Assembly (NCBI GenBank): GCA_934196725.1
Contig: CAKPWR010000055.1
Span: 1-18,411, forward strand
From: an uncultured Prevotella sp.
GTDB lineage: Bacteria > Bacteroidota > Bacteroidia > Bacteroidales > Bacteroidaceae
DNA length: 18,411 nucleotides
Direction: 5' to 3'
Below the pieces are notes generated by a model that made no database searches, had not been told where the DNA came from, and saw nothing but the letters and a program-made list of their open reading frames with translations. Positions 9,122 through 15,761 of this stretch are shown here, one piece after another (positions within the stretch are counted from its first letter, which is position 1; each line of letters opens with the position of its first letter). The position numbers and the translations under genes were made by a program.

Positions 9122-9910
9122 ATGGGAGCAGGAATCACATTCAAGAATCTAACGATAGGCTATCGCTCGAAGCATCAGCTCAGAGCGGTAGCCTCATCTA
9201 TTCATGCCTCACTCCAGGAAAACAAACTGACTTGTCTCATCGGAGCCAACGGAGTGGGCAAATCTACCTTGCTCCGTACCTTATCCGGATTTCAGCCGCC
9301 CCTTGATGGAGAAATCCTGATTCAAGACAAACCCCTTTCCGCTTATTCAGCCCGTGAACTCGCCCAGGAAATAGGCGTAGTTCTCACTACCCGTATGGAT
9401 ACTCCCCAACTTTCTGTTCAGGAAATCGTCGGCATCGGCCGCTCTCCCTATACAGGGTTCTGGGGAACCTTATCCTCGGCAGATAAAAAGATAGTAGATG
9501 AAGCCATCCGGCAGACAGGCATCCAGCACTTAGCCTCCCGTTCTATCACAGAGTTAAGCGATGGCGAGCGCCAGAAGGTGATGATAGCCAAAGCCCTGGC
9601 TCAGCAAACCAGCCTCATTATCCTGGATGAGCCTACTGCTTTCCTCGACTTTCCGAGCAAGGTGGAAACCCTCCAGATGCTCCGTCGCCTTGCCCACGAT
9701 CAGCACAAGTCCATCTTATTGTCAACCCATGATGTGGAACTGGCCCTGCAGATTGCCGATCAGCTCTGGCTGATGGAAGCAAACCATCTCTCCATCGGCA
9801 CCCCCAAAGAGCTTGCAGCAGACGGCTCGTTATCCAGATTCATCGACCGGGATGGCATCAGATTTGACAAGAAAGGCATGAGAGTAGAATTGTTATCTAC
9901 ACTTTCATAG
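9122..9910 (+). CDS. ABC transporter ATP-binding protein, FecE/BtuD-like
   Basis: This 262-aa ATPase has a complete nucleotide-binding domain: Walker A GANGVGKST (41-49), Q-loop around residues 89-95, signature LSDGERQKV, Walker B LIILDEPTAFLD and H-loop STHDVEL. It most resembles ATPases that power import of iron-siderophore, haem or cobalamin with FecCD-type permeases. No permease or binding protein is adjacent, so it must pair with products encoded elsewhere, or the rest of the locus has been lost. The ATG at 9122 is preferred to a TTG at 9119. It lies 44 bp after ridA in the same direction and is probably the last gene of that transcript. The promoter that follows at 9995 belongs to a separate unit. 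Confidence 0.88.
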   Translation: MGAGITFKNLTIGYRSKHQLRAVASSIHASLQENKLTCLIGANGVGKSTLLRTLSGFQPPLDGEILIQDKPLSAYSARELAQEIGVVLTTRMDTPQLSVQEIVGIGRSPYTGFWGTLSSADKKIVDEAIRQTGIQHLASRSITELSDGERQKVMIAKALAQQTSLIILDEPTAFLDFPSKVETLQMLRRLAHDQHKSILLSTHDVELALQIADQLWLMEANHLSIGTPKELAADGSLSRFIDRDGIRFDKKGMRVELLSTLS

Positions 9911-9917
9911 TACGAAT

Positions 9918-9953
9918 TCAGACCGTTTAATCTCTGTATCAGACCGCTTAATC
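9918..9953 (+). repeat. Two copies of TCAGACCGYTTAATC, 21 bp apart
   Basis: TCAGACCGTTTAATC (9918-9932) and TCAGACCGCTTAATC (9939-9953) differ at one base and lie one to two helical turns apart just after the ABC gene. They may be a regulator site for the downstream promoter at 9995 or a chance short duplication. Confidence 0.45.
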
Positions 9954-9994
9954 CCGCCCCTCTGCATTATAGTCCCTATTAAGTAAAAATGCAT

Positions 9995-10025
9995 TTTGAT
10001 ATTTCGGAGTTTTTGACTAAATTTG
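9995..10025 (+). promoter_or_regulatory. Orphan promoter of a candidate small RNA
   Basis: TTTG (9995-9998), 19 bp, TAAATTTG (10018-10025) is a full consensus match, yet no protein gene follows before a terminator at 10095-10147. Confidence 0.75.
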
Positions 10026-10029
10026 CATC

Positions 10030-10147
10030 AGAAATCCAACAGATTTCCATGACAAGAAAGTGATAAACGAAGAAATCTATCATACTAAATAAGAAAATCA
10101 GCCATCCAGCAACATTCCGTTGCCAAGTGGCTGATTTCTCATTTTTT
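10030..10147 (+). ncRNA. Candidate small RNA (promoter to terminator, no ORF)
   Basis: Transcription from the promoter at 9995-10025 would start near 10030 and end at the hairpin at 10095-10137, giving an RNA of about 115-120 nt. It would carry a 5' hairpin (GAAATC 10031-10036 with GATTTC 10042-10047), an unpaired A-rich middle and the terminator stem-loop. The only reading frame is a four-codon ATG-ACA-AGA-AAG-TGA. It is not a known class I recognise. It could instead be the leader of a gene lost when the neighbouring cassette arrived. Confidence 0.5.
10095..10147 (+). terminator. Intrinsic terminator with inner stem
   Basis: AAATCAGCCA (10095-10104) pairs perfectly with TGGCTGATTT (10128-10137). 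An inner stem GCAA (10109-10112) with TTGC (10120-10123) stacks above it, and six T follow at 10142-10147. Confidence 0.8.
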
Positions 10148-10223
10148 ATCCGTTCGCTATCGAAATTCATCTATCGGGATGCCATCTGGGAAAGATTGGA
10201 AGCGAATACATTTTGAGATAATT

Positions 10224-10240
10224 ATCTATCACCCATCACG
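10224..10240 (+). repeat. Degenerate extra units of the CATCACG array
   Basis: ATCTATCAC (10224-10232) and CCATCACG (10233-10240) abut each other, with a further ACATCAC at 10249-10255. They resemble the ATCCATCACG units of the main array that starts 50 bp downstream. Confidence 0.55.
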
Positions 10241-10278
10241 ATTTACACACATCACAGACTCCAACATACTCATATACA

Positions 10279-10378
10279 GATATTTAAATAGCGTGATAGA
10301 TACTCCGAAAACGGGAAAATCCATCACGCTATCCATCACGAATTGGGGTTATCCATCACGATTTTCTCACTACCAGAT
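10279..10378 (+). repeat. Left 100-bp direct repeat with CATCACG array
   Basis: It is identical at 97 of 100 positions to 12504-12603 (differences at 10283, 10318 and 10342). Inside are one inverted unit AGCGTGATAGAT (10290-10301), a 17-bp spacer, then direct units ATCCATCACG at 10319, 10331 and 10351. The inverted unit and the first direct unit can form an 11-of-12-bp hairpin. The right end also contains the last codons of the virE-like gene (LVVRKS-stop on the minus strand) without the rest of that gene, so this copy is a truncated duplicate of the virE end. Confidence 0.9.
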
Positions 10379-10446
10379 GTAAGCGGCTCCGCGTTTATAC
10401 CATTGCAGTCTTCTCATTTGTTCGTACCATTCCTTTATAAAACAAA

Positions 10447-10658
10447 AATGATTTCCCTCGCACAAGGTAACTAAAACAAGGGAGTTGGTGCAACACATCT
10501 TGCAGATATTAAACAAAGAAAGACAAAAGCAAACACAAAGAAAATAAACACAACTTCAAAGATAATAAATATTTTGCACGTTGGTATGATTTTTTGCAGT
10601 TGTGGTCTTGATTTCTCGAAAAACAAAGCTAATTTCGCACAATTCGAGGGAAATCATT
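10447..10658. repeat. 14-bp perfect inverted repeats spanning 212 bp
   Basis: AATGATTTCCCTCG (10447-10460) and its exact complement CGAGGGAAATCATT (10645-10658) enclose AT-rich non-coding sequence upstream of the AAA gene. No flanking target duplication is evident. Could be a MITE-like relic or paired regulator sites. Apart from this and the promoter elements at 10701-10734, nothing else is recognisable between 10379 and 10742. Confidence 0.5.
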
Positions 10659-10700
10659 GAAGTTTTTTATTTTACTGGCTTATAATTCAGAAATTTTATC

Positions 10701-10734
10701 TAAATTTGCAACAGAATTCAATTAAAACAGGAGG
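10701..10734 (+). promoter_or_regulatory. -7 box and strong Shine-Dalgarno of the AAA gene
   Basis: TAAATTTG (10701-10708) is a good -7 box, but no TTTG lies at the right distance upstream. AGGAGG (10729-10734) sits 8 nt before the ATG at 10743. A perfect Shine-Dalgarno is unusual in Bacteroidota, where ribosome binding sites are mostly A-rich and weak. Confidence 0.65.
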
Positions 10735-10742
10735 ATTAAGCT

Positions 10743-12512
10743 ATGGATATAAGAGAAAGAAGAAAGCGAATCTATCGCAAACGCATACCATACGGCATGC
10801 AGAATTTTGAGGATGTGATAAAAGAGGATTGTTTCTATGTAGATAAAACTCCTTTTATCGAAGATATTGAAAACTCAAATATGTATTTCTTCTATCTACG
10901 TCCTCGCCGTTTCGGCAAGAGCCTTACCCTCTCTATGCTCGAAAATTACTACGACATCAATAAAAAAGAGGATTTCGATACCATCTTCGGAGGTCTCTAT
11001 ATCGGCGAAAACCCGACTTCAGAACACAACACCTATCTCGTCATACACCTCAACTTTGCAGAGGTTGACAGCGGACTTGACAACTACAAGGAAGGTCTGG
11101 ATACCCATTGCCGACTGGTGTTTGAAGATTTCTGCACCCGATATGCCGCCCTGTTGCCAAAAGGCACTAAGGAGGAACTGAAATCAGAACAAGGAGCCAT
11201 CGCACAGTTAAGATTCCTGTGCCAGAAGTGTACTGAGGTGAAACAAAAGATTTACCTCTTTATTGATGAATACGACAACTTTACCAACCTGATTCTTTCC
11301 AGCGAGGAACACCTCGAAAGATACAAGGGACAGACTCATGGAGAAGGCTATCTGCGCCGATTCTTCAATACCATCAAGGGGGCAGCAAACACTTCGCTGG
11401 GGCGTATCTTCGTTACAGGAGTAAGCCCTGTTACCATGGACGATTTAACCAGTGGCTTCAATATCGGCACGAACTATTCCCTAGCCCCGGAATTCAACGA
11501 GATGACAGGATTCACAGAGGAAGAAGTGAGAGAAATGCTAAGCTATTACGCTGGCGTGTTGCCTTTCAACCATACCGTGGATGAGCTTATAGAAATCATG
11601 AAGCCTTGGTTTGACAACTATTGCTTCGCCATCAACAGCTATGGCAAGACGACCATGTACAACTCTATCATGGTGCTCAATTTCGTAGATAACTACATAC
11701 GGAATGACTATCATATTCCTAATAAAATGGTGGAGACCAACATCCGCATCGACTACAGCAAGATACGCATGCTCATCCGCCACGACAAGGAATTTGCACA
11801 TGATGCCAGCATTATCCAAGAGTTGGTAACCAAGGGATACACCACAGGTAATCTCGTAGAGAATTTCCCTGCCGACCGCATCAACGACCCGGATAACTTC
11901 CTGAGCCTGCTCTTCTATTTCGGTCTGGTAACGATAGATGGAGAATATAAGGGTTCCACCAAGTTTATCATCCCTAACGAAGTGGTGCGCGACCAGATAT
12001 ATACCTATCTGCTGGATACTTACCGGGAGAACGATCTCACTTTCGAGCAATACGACAAAAACAAGCTGGAGAGCCGTTTGGCATACGATGGCGATTTCAA
12101 ACCCTACTTTGACTATATCGCCGACTGCCTGAAACGCTATTCCTCTCAGCGGGACAAGCAGAAGGGCGAAGCTTACGTTCATGGTTTCACCCTTGCGATG
12201 ACCAGCCAATGCAAGTTCTACCGTCCTATCTCGGAATTAGACAATGATGGCGGTTATGCCGACATCTTCCTCCTGCCTCTCTGCGACATCTACAAAGACA
12301 TGGAGGATTCTTACATCGTGGAATTGAAATACTGCAAATCAAGCACCACGGACGAACAGGTGAAGCAACTATTCAAGGAAGCCTCTGCCCAGATTTGCCG
12401 ATATGCCGACAGCGACATCGTAAGGGAGTCTATCAAAACCACCAAGCTACACAAGCTCGTGGTGATTTATAGAGGAGCCGAAATGGTAGCTTGCGAAGAA
12501 GCGGATACTTAA
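10743..12512 (+). CDS. AAA-ATPase-like protein with C-terminal PD-(D/E)XK nuclease domain (DUF1703 type)
   Basis: The 589-aa protein has the two-part layout of a large Bacteroidota family (AAA-ATPase_like plus PDDEXK_9/DUF1703). The N-terminal motif YGMQNFEDV is followed by DCFYVDKTPFIEDI and the Walker A variant RPRRFGKS (53-60, Lys59). Walker B is YLFIDEYDN (Asp175, Glu176). The C-terminal nuclease-like core has Asp507 in YADIFLLPLC and Glu527-x-Lys529 in YIVELKYCK. The biological role of the family is unknown; mobile-element, defence or DNA-processing roles have all been considered plausible. The gene sits between the 100-bp direct repeats, and its last codons (Asp-Thr-stop) are read from the right repeat. 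Homologues as I recall them end near ACEE, so the native stop may have been replaced at the junction. It has a strong Shine-Dalgarno. Confidence 0.88.
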   Translation: MDIRERRKRIYRKRIPYGMQNFEDVIKEDCFYVDKTPFIEDIENSNMYFFYLRPRRFGKSLTLSMLENYYDINKKEDFDTIFGGLYIGENPTSEHNTYLVIHLNFAEVDSGLDNYKEGLDTHCRLVFEDFCTRYAALLPKGTKEELKSEQGAIAQLRFLCQKCTEVKQKIYLFIDEYDNFTNLILSSEEHLERYKGQTHGEGYLRRFFNTIKGAANTSLGRIFVTGVSPVTMDDLTSGFNIGTNYSLAPEFNEMTGFTEEEVREMLSYYAGVLPFNHTVDELIEIMKPWFDNYCFAINSYGKTTMYNSIMVLNFVDNYIRNDYHIPNKMVETNIRIDYSKIRMLIRHDKEFAHDASIIQELVTKGYTTGNLVENFPADRINDPDNFLSLLFYFGLVTIDGEYKGSTKFIIPNEVVRDQIYTYLLDTYRENDLTFEQYDKNKLESRLAYDGDFKPYFDYIADCLKRYSSQRDKQKGEAYVHGFTLAMTSQCKFYRPISELDNDGGYADIFLLPLCDIYKDMEDSYIVELKYCKSSTTDEQVKQLFKEASAQICRYADSDIVRESIKTTKLHKLVVIYRGAEMVACEEADT

Positions 12513-12603
12513 ATAGCGTGATAGATACTCCGAAAACGGGAATATCCATCACGCTATCCATCACGATTTGGGGTTATCCATCACGATTTTCTCACTACCA
12601 GAT
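12504..12603 (+). repeat. Right 100-bp direct repeat with CATCACG array
   Basis: Partner of 10279-10378. The inverted unit is at 12515-12526 and direct units start at 12544, 12556 and 12576. The stop codon of the AAA gene (12510-12512) is at its left edge, and the stop codon of the virE-like gene (12581-12583) lies in its third direct unit. The two genes converge on the array. Confidence 0.9.
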
Positions 12604-14416
12604 ACCGCATTCCGTCGTTGAAACGCTTGCGATGGATGGTTGGCATCTGAGAAAGCTTGCGACCGAAGGCTATGAGACTGTTCAACTTCAACGATGAACC
12701 GATATGACTCTTCAGCTCCTGGAAAATCTCGGCAGCCGTAAGATACTCGCCCTGTTTGGCATCATCGGTCAGGTCGAAATAGAGATCGAAATACTGGTCT
12801 ACCGGAGAAAGTACCTCAAACTTCCTGTTGTTCGCCATGATCTGTCGGGTCTGCTCCGCATCAAAATAAGTCTTCTCGCCTGCCCGTAATGCAGAGAGCG
12901 CCTGCGCATAGAGCTGTTCATAATTCGGACGCTGACTCACGTTGATAGGTCCCGTGAGCTCCACTCCCAGAAAACGGCGATTACCGGAAGGATCGGAGAG
13001 AATATCCTCCATATTGCTCGTAGCGATAAAAGACGCCATTCTCGGAAATTCCTGTACATGACTGCCATACGGAGGCTTTATCTTGACACTCGGCAACTGG
13101 ATGATGTTCTTCAGAAATCCCTGCTGCACCTGAGGAGAAATCTGGTTAAACTCATCCAGGTTGATAACCAGCGACTGGCACATCGCCTGAAGCACCTGCC
13201 TTTTTTCTGACAATACGAGATTATCATTATACCCCCATTGCAACTCCGGCGGAACCAGAGACCGGCAGAAAGTACTCTTGTTGTAACCCTGCTTGGAAAT
13301 GAGAAGTGGTGCCACAGAGTTGCCGTATTTGCGATGACTGTAAGCACGCCACTGGTCAACCATCGCCAGGAACCAGGTATAGAACCAATCCTCCCAATAA
13401 GGATTATCAGTAGGCACCGTGCGCGCCAAGGCACGGATATGATCCTTGCCGTCCCACTTTCCCTCACACTTAAACAGGAAATTTTCTACAGGATTATAAG
13501 TAGAAAGAAGATCCGACTCCAGATAATTGCGCACATCCTTGATACTCACACGGATGTTGGCGAGCTGAACCTCCAGCGTCATGCGCTTCTGCACACGGGC
13601 ATCCACAGGCTGATAGCCCCAATAATCTTTTTCCTTCGGCCGGTATTCTGTGCATTTCATTACCGAATTATATCGGAAATCATATTTCTTACACAGAAAT
13701 CCTATCATGCTCATGATATTGTCGCTCAACTCCTTACCTTCTTTATCCACATCTCCGGAAGACTTATCAACCTCCCTCTCATCAACGCTCTCCACAGGTT
13801 TGTCTGCGTCATGAAAGACCTCATTCAACGTCAGGGGCAACGCATCTTCACGATAATAAGGAAAAGAATCTCTTGTCATCAGGAAATCGGAAAAGATAGA
13901 AGGCTCGGGCATCTGCATCTTTGCCTTTACAAGCGCCTGATAAAGCGGAGCAAAGGTCAGGAAAGCCTGCTTGTAAATCCTGTCGGCAGCAACCTCCTCA
14001 TCAGGTAACGCCCCCTTTGCCAGCGCATATTTCGCCAGAACATGCAGACTGATGCCATCGGCTCCCACAAAGGCTGCAAGAGTAGAAGGCAAACTGGCTA
14101 CTTTCTGCTTGATGGCATCTGCACCTCCATCCTCATTTATATCAACAAACGTAAGCAGCAGAATGCCATTGTTCTTCTTCATCTTTAGGAGTCCATTCTC
14201 CGATTTCTGAAATTCTGCTGCAGGGTGAACATGCATCCAGGTTGGCATATCCTTATACCCATCATAACCATTCGTGAGATAAGGCACATATTCACGGAAG
14301 TTCTCCACGGTATTCCTGGCATCATCGTTTACGATGCGCTCAAGAAAACGTTCCAGACTCTTGGTACTGACCAGGAGCTGGTTCTTTTTATTTCTATGTG
14401 TTATGGTAAATTTCAT
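12581..14416 (-). CDS. VirE-like P-loop ATPase with BT4734-like N-terminal domain
   Basis: This 611-aa protein fits the Bacteroidota BT4734/VirE group found on integrated elements. These proteins combine a primase-like N-terminal region with a SF3/AAA-type helicase-like ATPase, and a role in element replication is suspected but unproven. The N-terminal region (about 10-190) is BT4734-like, then a charged linker (about 215-235), then the VirE domain. The P-loop is SKQGYNKST with Lys380. The Gly before the Lys is Asn, unlike the usual GKS/T. Walker B is VINLDEFN (Asp421, Glu422) and a sensor-like FIATSN follows. PSGNRRFLGVEL is a typical later motif of the family. The last codons lie in the CATCACG repeat. 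It follows the small HTH-like gene by 153 bp in the same direction and probably shares its transcript or a promoter in the gap, where an operator-like palindrome lies. Confidence 0.85.
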   Translation of the reverse strand: MKFTITHRNKKNQLLVSTKSLERFLERIVNDDARNTVENFREYVPYLTNGYDGYKDMPTWMHVHPAAEFQKSENGLLKMKKNNGILLLTFVDINEDGGADAIKQKVASLPSTLAAFVGADGISLHVLAKYALAKGALPDEEVAADRIYKQAFLTFAPLYQALVKAKMQMPEPSIFSDFLMTRDSFPYYREDALPLTLNEVFHDADKPVESVDEREVDKSSGDVDKEGKELSDNIMSMIGFLCKKYDFRYNSVMKCTEYRPKEKDYWGYQPVDARVQKRMTLEVQLANIRVSIKDVRNYLESDLLSTYNPVENFLFKCEGKWDGKDHIRALARTVPTDNPYWEDWFYTWFLAMVDQWRAYSHRKYGNSVAPLLISKQGYNKSTFCRSLVPPELQWGYNDNLVLSEKRQVLQAMCQSLVINLDEFNQISPQVQQGFLKNIIQLPSVKIKPPYGSHVQEFPRMASFIATSNMEDILSDPSGNRRFLGVELTGPINVSQRPNYEQLYAQALSALRAGEKTYFDAEQTRQIMANNRKFEVLSPVDQYFDLYFDLTDDAKQGEYLTAAEIFQELKSHIGSSLKLNSLIAFGRKLSQMPTIHRKRFNDGMRYLVVRKS

Positions 14417-14445
14417 TGTCTGTCATTTTAAAAAGTTTATCGATA

Positions 14446-14484
14446 TGAAACACTTTATTTCCTACCATGAAACAGTTTGTTTCA
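14446..14484. promoter_or_regulatory. Operator-like palindrome between the two genes
   Basis: TGAAACAGTTTGTTTCA (14468-14484) is a perfect palindrome with 7-bp arms and a 3-bp centre. Another half-site, TGAAACA, lies at 14446-14452, two helical turns away. The pair sits 30-68 bp upstream of the virE-like start, where a repressor could act. The upstream small protein, which has an HTH-like C-terminus, is a candidate binder. Confidence 0.5.
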
Positions 14485-14569
14485 AGCGGAGAAATGCTCC
14501 GTTTCACCCTGTGAACCAAACCGATACGTCACATTCCCGCTTTCGATACATCGGCAGGGTGATTCTGCT

Positions 14570-15022
14570 TTATTCGTAAATGAATCCGATTTCTTCTGCA
14601 TAATGATCATAGGCAGGTTCCCCATAACCATATTCAGCAAAGACCTTCTTCACCTGCTCCTGCAATTCCGGCGTAAGATGTTTTTCACCCCGATGCACAC
14701 GATAATAGGAAGTACGGTTGCCCAGAACATCCATGACGCGATACTTGATGGTCTGCATTTCGGCATGTTTTACCTGGTCGTAGAGATGGGAAAATCCCCA
14801 TGCTGCCTTGAACTGGTACACACGCATGAAATGGGAGCAAGATGCATGAAGGTTAGCATCGGGATAAACCGCATTTCCAGCAGTAACATCATCGGGTTTG
14901 AACTTTGCCGAGATGAATCGGATGCATTCTGCTGCCCGAGGACAATCGGCATTGAAGCAGTACATCCAATGATAATCTACCAGACTTTTGATAAACTCAG
15001 GATCATTAAGATTTAATTTCAT
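14570..15022 (-). CDS. Small Cys-rich protein with HTH-like C-terminus (possibly DUF6078)
   Basis: This 150-aa protein has no signal peptide or membrane segment. Its N-terminal part holds a Cys cluster (YCFNADCPRAAEC, with a later SCSHF) that could bind a metal. The C-terminal segment about 95-130 (RVMDVLGNRTSYYRVHRGE, then LQEQVKKVFAEYG) resembles the short HTH-like modules of small Bacteroidota regulators. It may belong to DUF6078, but this is from memory and unverified. The gene is preceded by a -7 box (15158-15165) with a leader of about 128 nt. It precedes virE in the same direction, so it is plausibly a regulator or accessory factor of that module. Function unknown. Confidence 0.75.
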   Translation of the reverse strand: MKLNLNDPEFIKSLVDYHWMYCFNADCPRAAECIRFISAKFKPDDVTAGNAVYPDANLHASCSHFMRVYQFKAAWGFSHLYDQVKHAEMQTIKYRVMDVLGNRTSYYRVHRGEKHLTPELQEQVKKVFAEYGYGEPAYDHYAEEIGFIYE

Positions 15023-15157
15023 GAAAAAATAAAATTTAAATTAAACATTAGGTTTCGCAGTGGTTATTGCCATTGTGGAATCTGTGTTGTCAACTCTCCG
15101 CAAAGAAACACGGGGCATCTATGACAAGAGCGTCGGTCCCATGTAACTTGGTTGCTG

Positions 15158-15165
15158 CAAAGATA
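15158..15165 (-). promoter_or_regulatory. -7 promoter box of the small gene and virE module
   Basis: The minus strand reads TATCTTTGCAG. The -33 position shows only TTGC at 19-bp spacing. The leader from about 15150 to 15023 contains an imperfect palindrome at about 15057-15074. The rest of the 15023-15398 gap holds the inverted CATCACG array. Confidence 0.6.
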
Positions 15166-15268
15166 CAAAATTTTAAAGCCAAATGCAAGCTTTGTCCCAA
15201 AAACTTTCATCCTTGTCCCGAATCACGTGCATAAAAAAGCGTTTTTAGCAAGAAGATAAGCTGAAAAA

Positions 15269-15342
15269 CGTGATGGATAAAGGCAATAAGTGATGGATAG
15301 CGTGATGGATTTTGTAAACATTTCGTTCATCTATCACGCTAT
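15269..15342 (-). repeat. Third CATCACG array, inverted and diverged
   Basis: Read on the minus strand it has the same parts in the same order as the other two arrays: AGCGTGATAGAT (complement of 15329-15340), an 18-bp spacer, ATCCATCACG (15301-15310), CT, ATCCATCAC (15290-15298), 10 bp, ATCCATCACG (15269-15278). Start-to-start distances are again 12 and 20 bp, although the spacer sequences differ. With 12504-12603 it brackets the virE and small-gene pair as inverted terminal arrays. Confidence 0.88.
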
Positions 15343-15398
15343 ACAGAACGGACAACAGTCTCATTATCAAATGATTAATGATTTAAAAAGAAAAAAAC

Positions 15399-15752
15399 GT
15401 GAGGGATGTGAGGGATAAAAAGAGGAAAAAACTTATAAGGGCGTATTCTGAAATGGTTTGCCAGCGTATTATGCCATCTTGGCCCAAGCTGTTTTTCTAT
15501 TCCAACTATTCACGTGAGGCAGAAGACAGAATGGAAATCGACTTTCTGATAGCGAAACCTTCGATTACGAGCAAGCATAACATCTCGCCAATAGAGGTAA
15601 AGTCTACCAATCGCTATACCATTTCATCTTTGGAAAAGTGTGCCAGAAAGTACAAGAATTTTCTATCGACTCCTTATGTCATTCACACCTCAGACCTAGC
15701 GGAAAAAGATGGGATAGTATATCTACCACTCTATATGACTCCCCTGTTATAA
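15399..15752 (+). pseudogene. C-terminal remnant of a DUF4143 ATP-binding protein
   Basis: From about residue 16 the 117-aa frame reads like the end of the Bacteroidota AAA/DUF4143 ATPases: YSEMVCQRIM, LFFYSNYSREAEDRMEIDFL, ISPIEVKS (nuclease-like core with Asp-Phe-Leu and Glu-Val-Lys), YVIHTSDL and VYLPLYMTPLL. Full-length members are about 400-480 aa, so the AAA domain and most of DUF4143 are missing; no matching 5' part is in the window. The apparent GTG start lies in two tandem GTGAGGGAT units (15399-15416), one base away from the neighbouring GTGATGGAT array units, so array sequence seems fused to the broken gene. A terminator follows. Confidence 0.75.
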
Positions 15753-15761
15753 GCCAGAGCT

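Noticed and set aside
10180..10215. Minus-strand LSQM-containing peptide resembling the virE C-terminal region (KLSQMPT)
   Set aside because: Only a handful of residues match and the surrounding frame is broken; too short to claim a second virE remnant.
10320..10360. TTATCCATCA units as DnaA boxes
   Set aside because: They resemble TTATCCACA but carry an extra base, and only some units are preceded by the extra T. The unit is better described by its own consensus ATCCATCACG.
10179..10382. 67-codon plus-strand frame across the left repeat, sharing a stretch with a frame at 12491-12697
   Set aside because: The shared peptide comes only from the DNA repeat. The frame has no promoter at a suitable distance and overlaps genuine genes in the second copy, so it is not called as a protein.
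10279..15342. CRISPR array
   Set aside because: Units are only 10 bp, spacers are 2-18 bp and conserved in length, and no cas genes are present.
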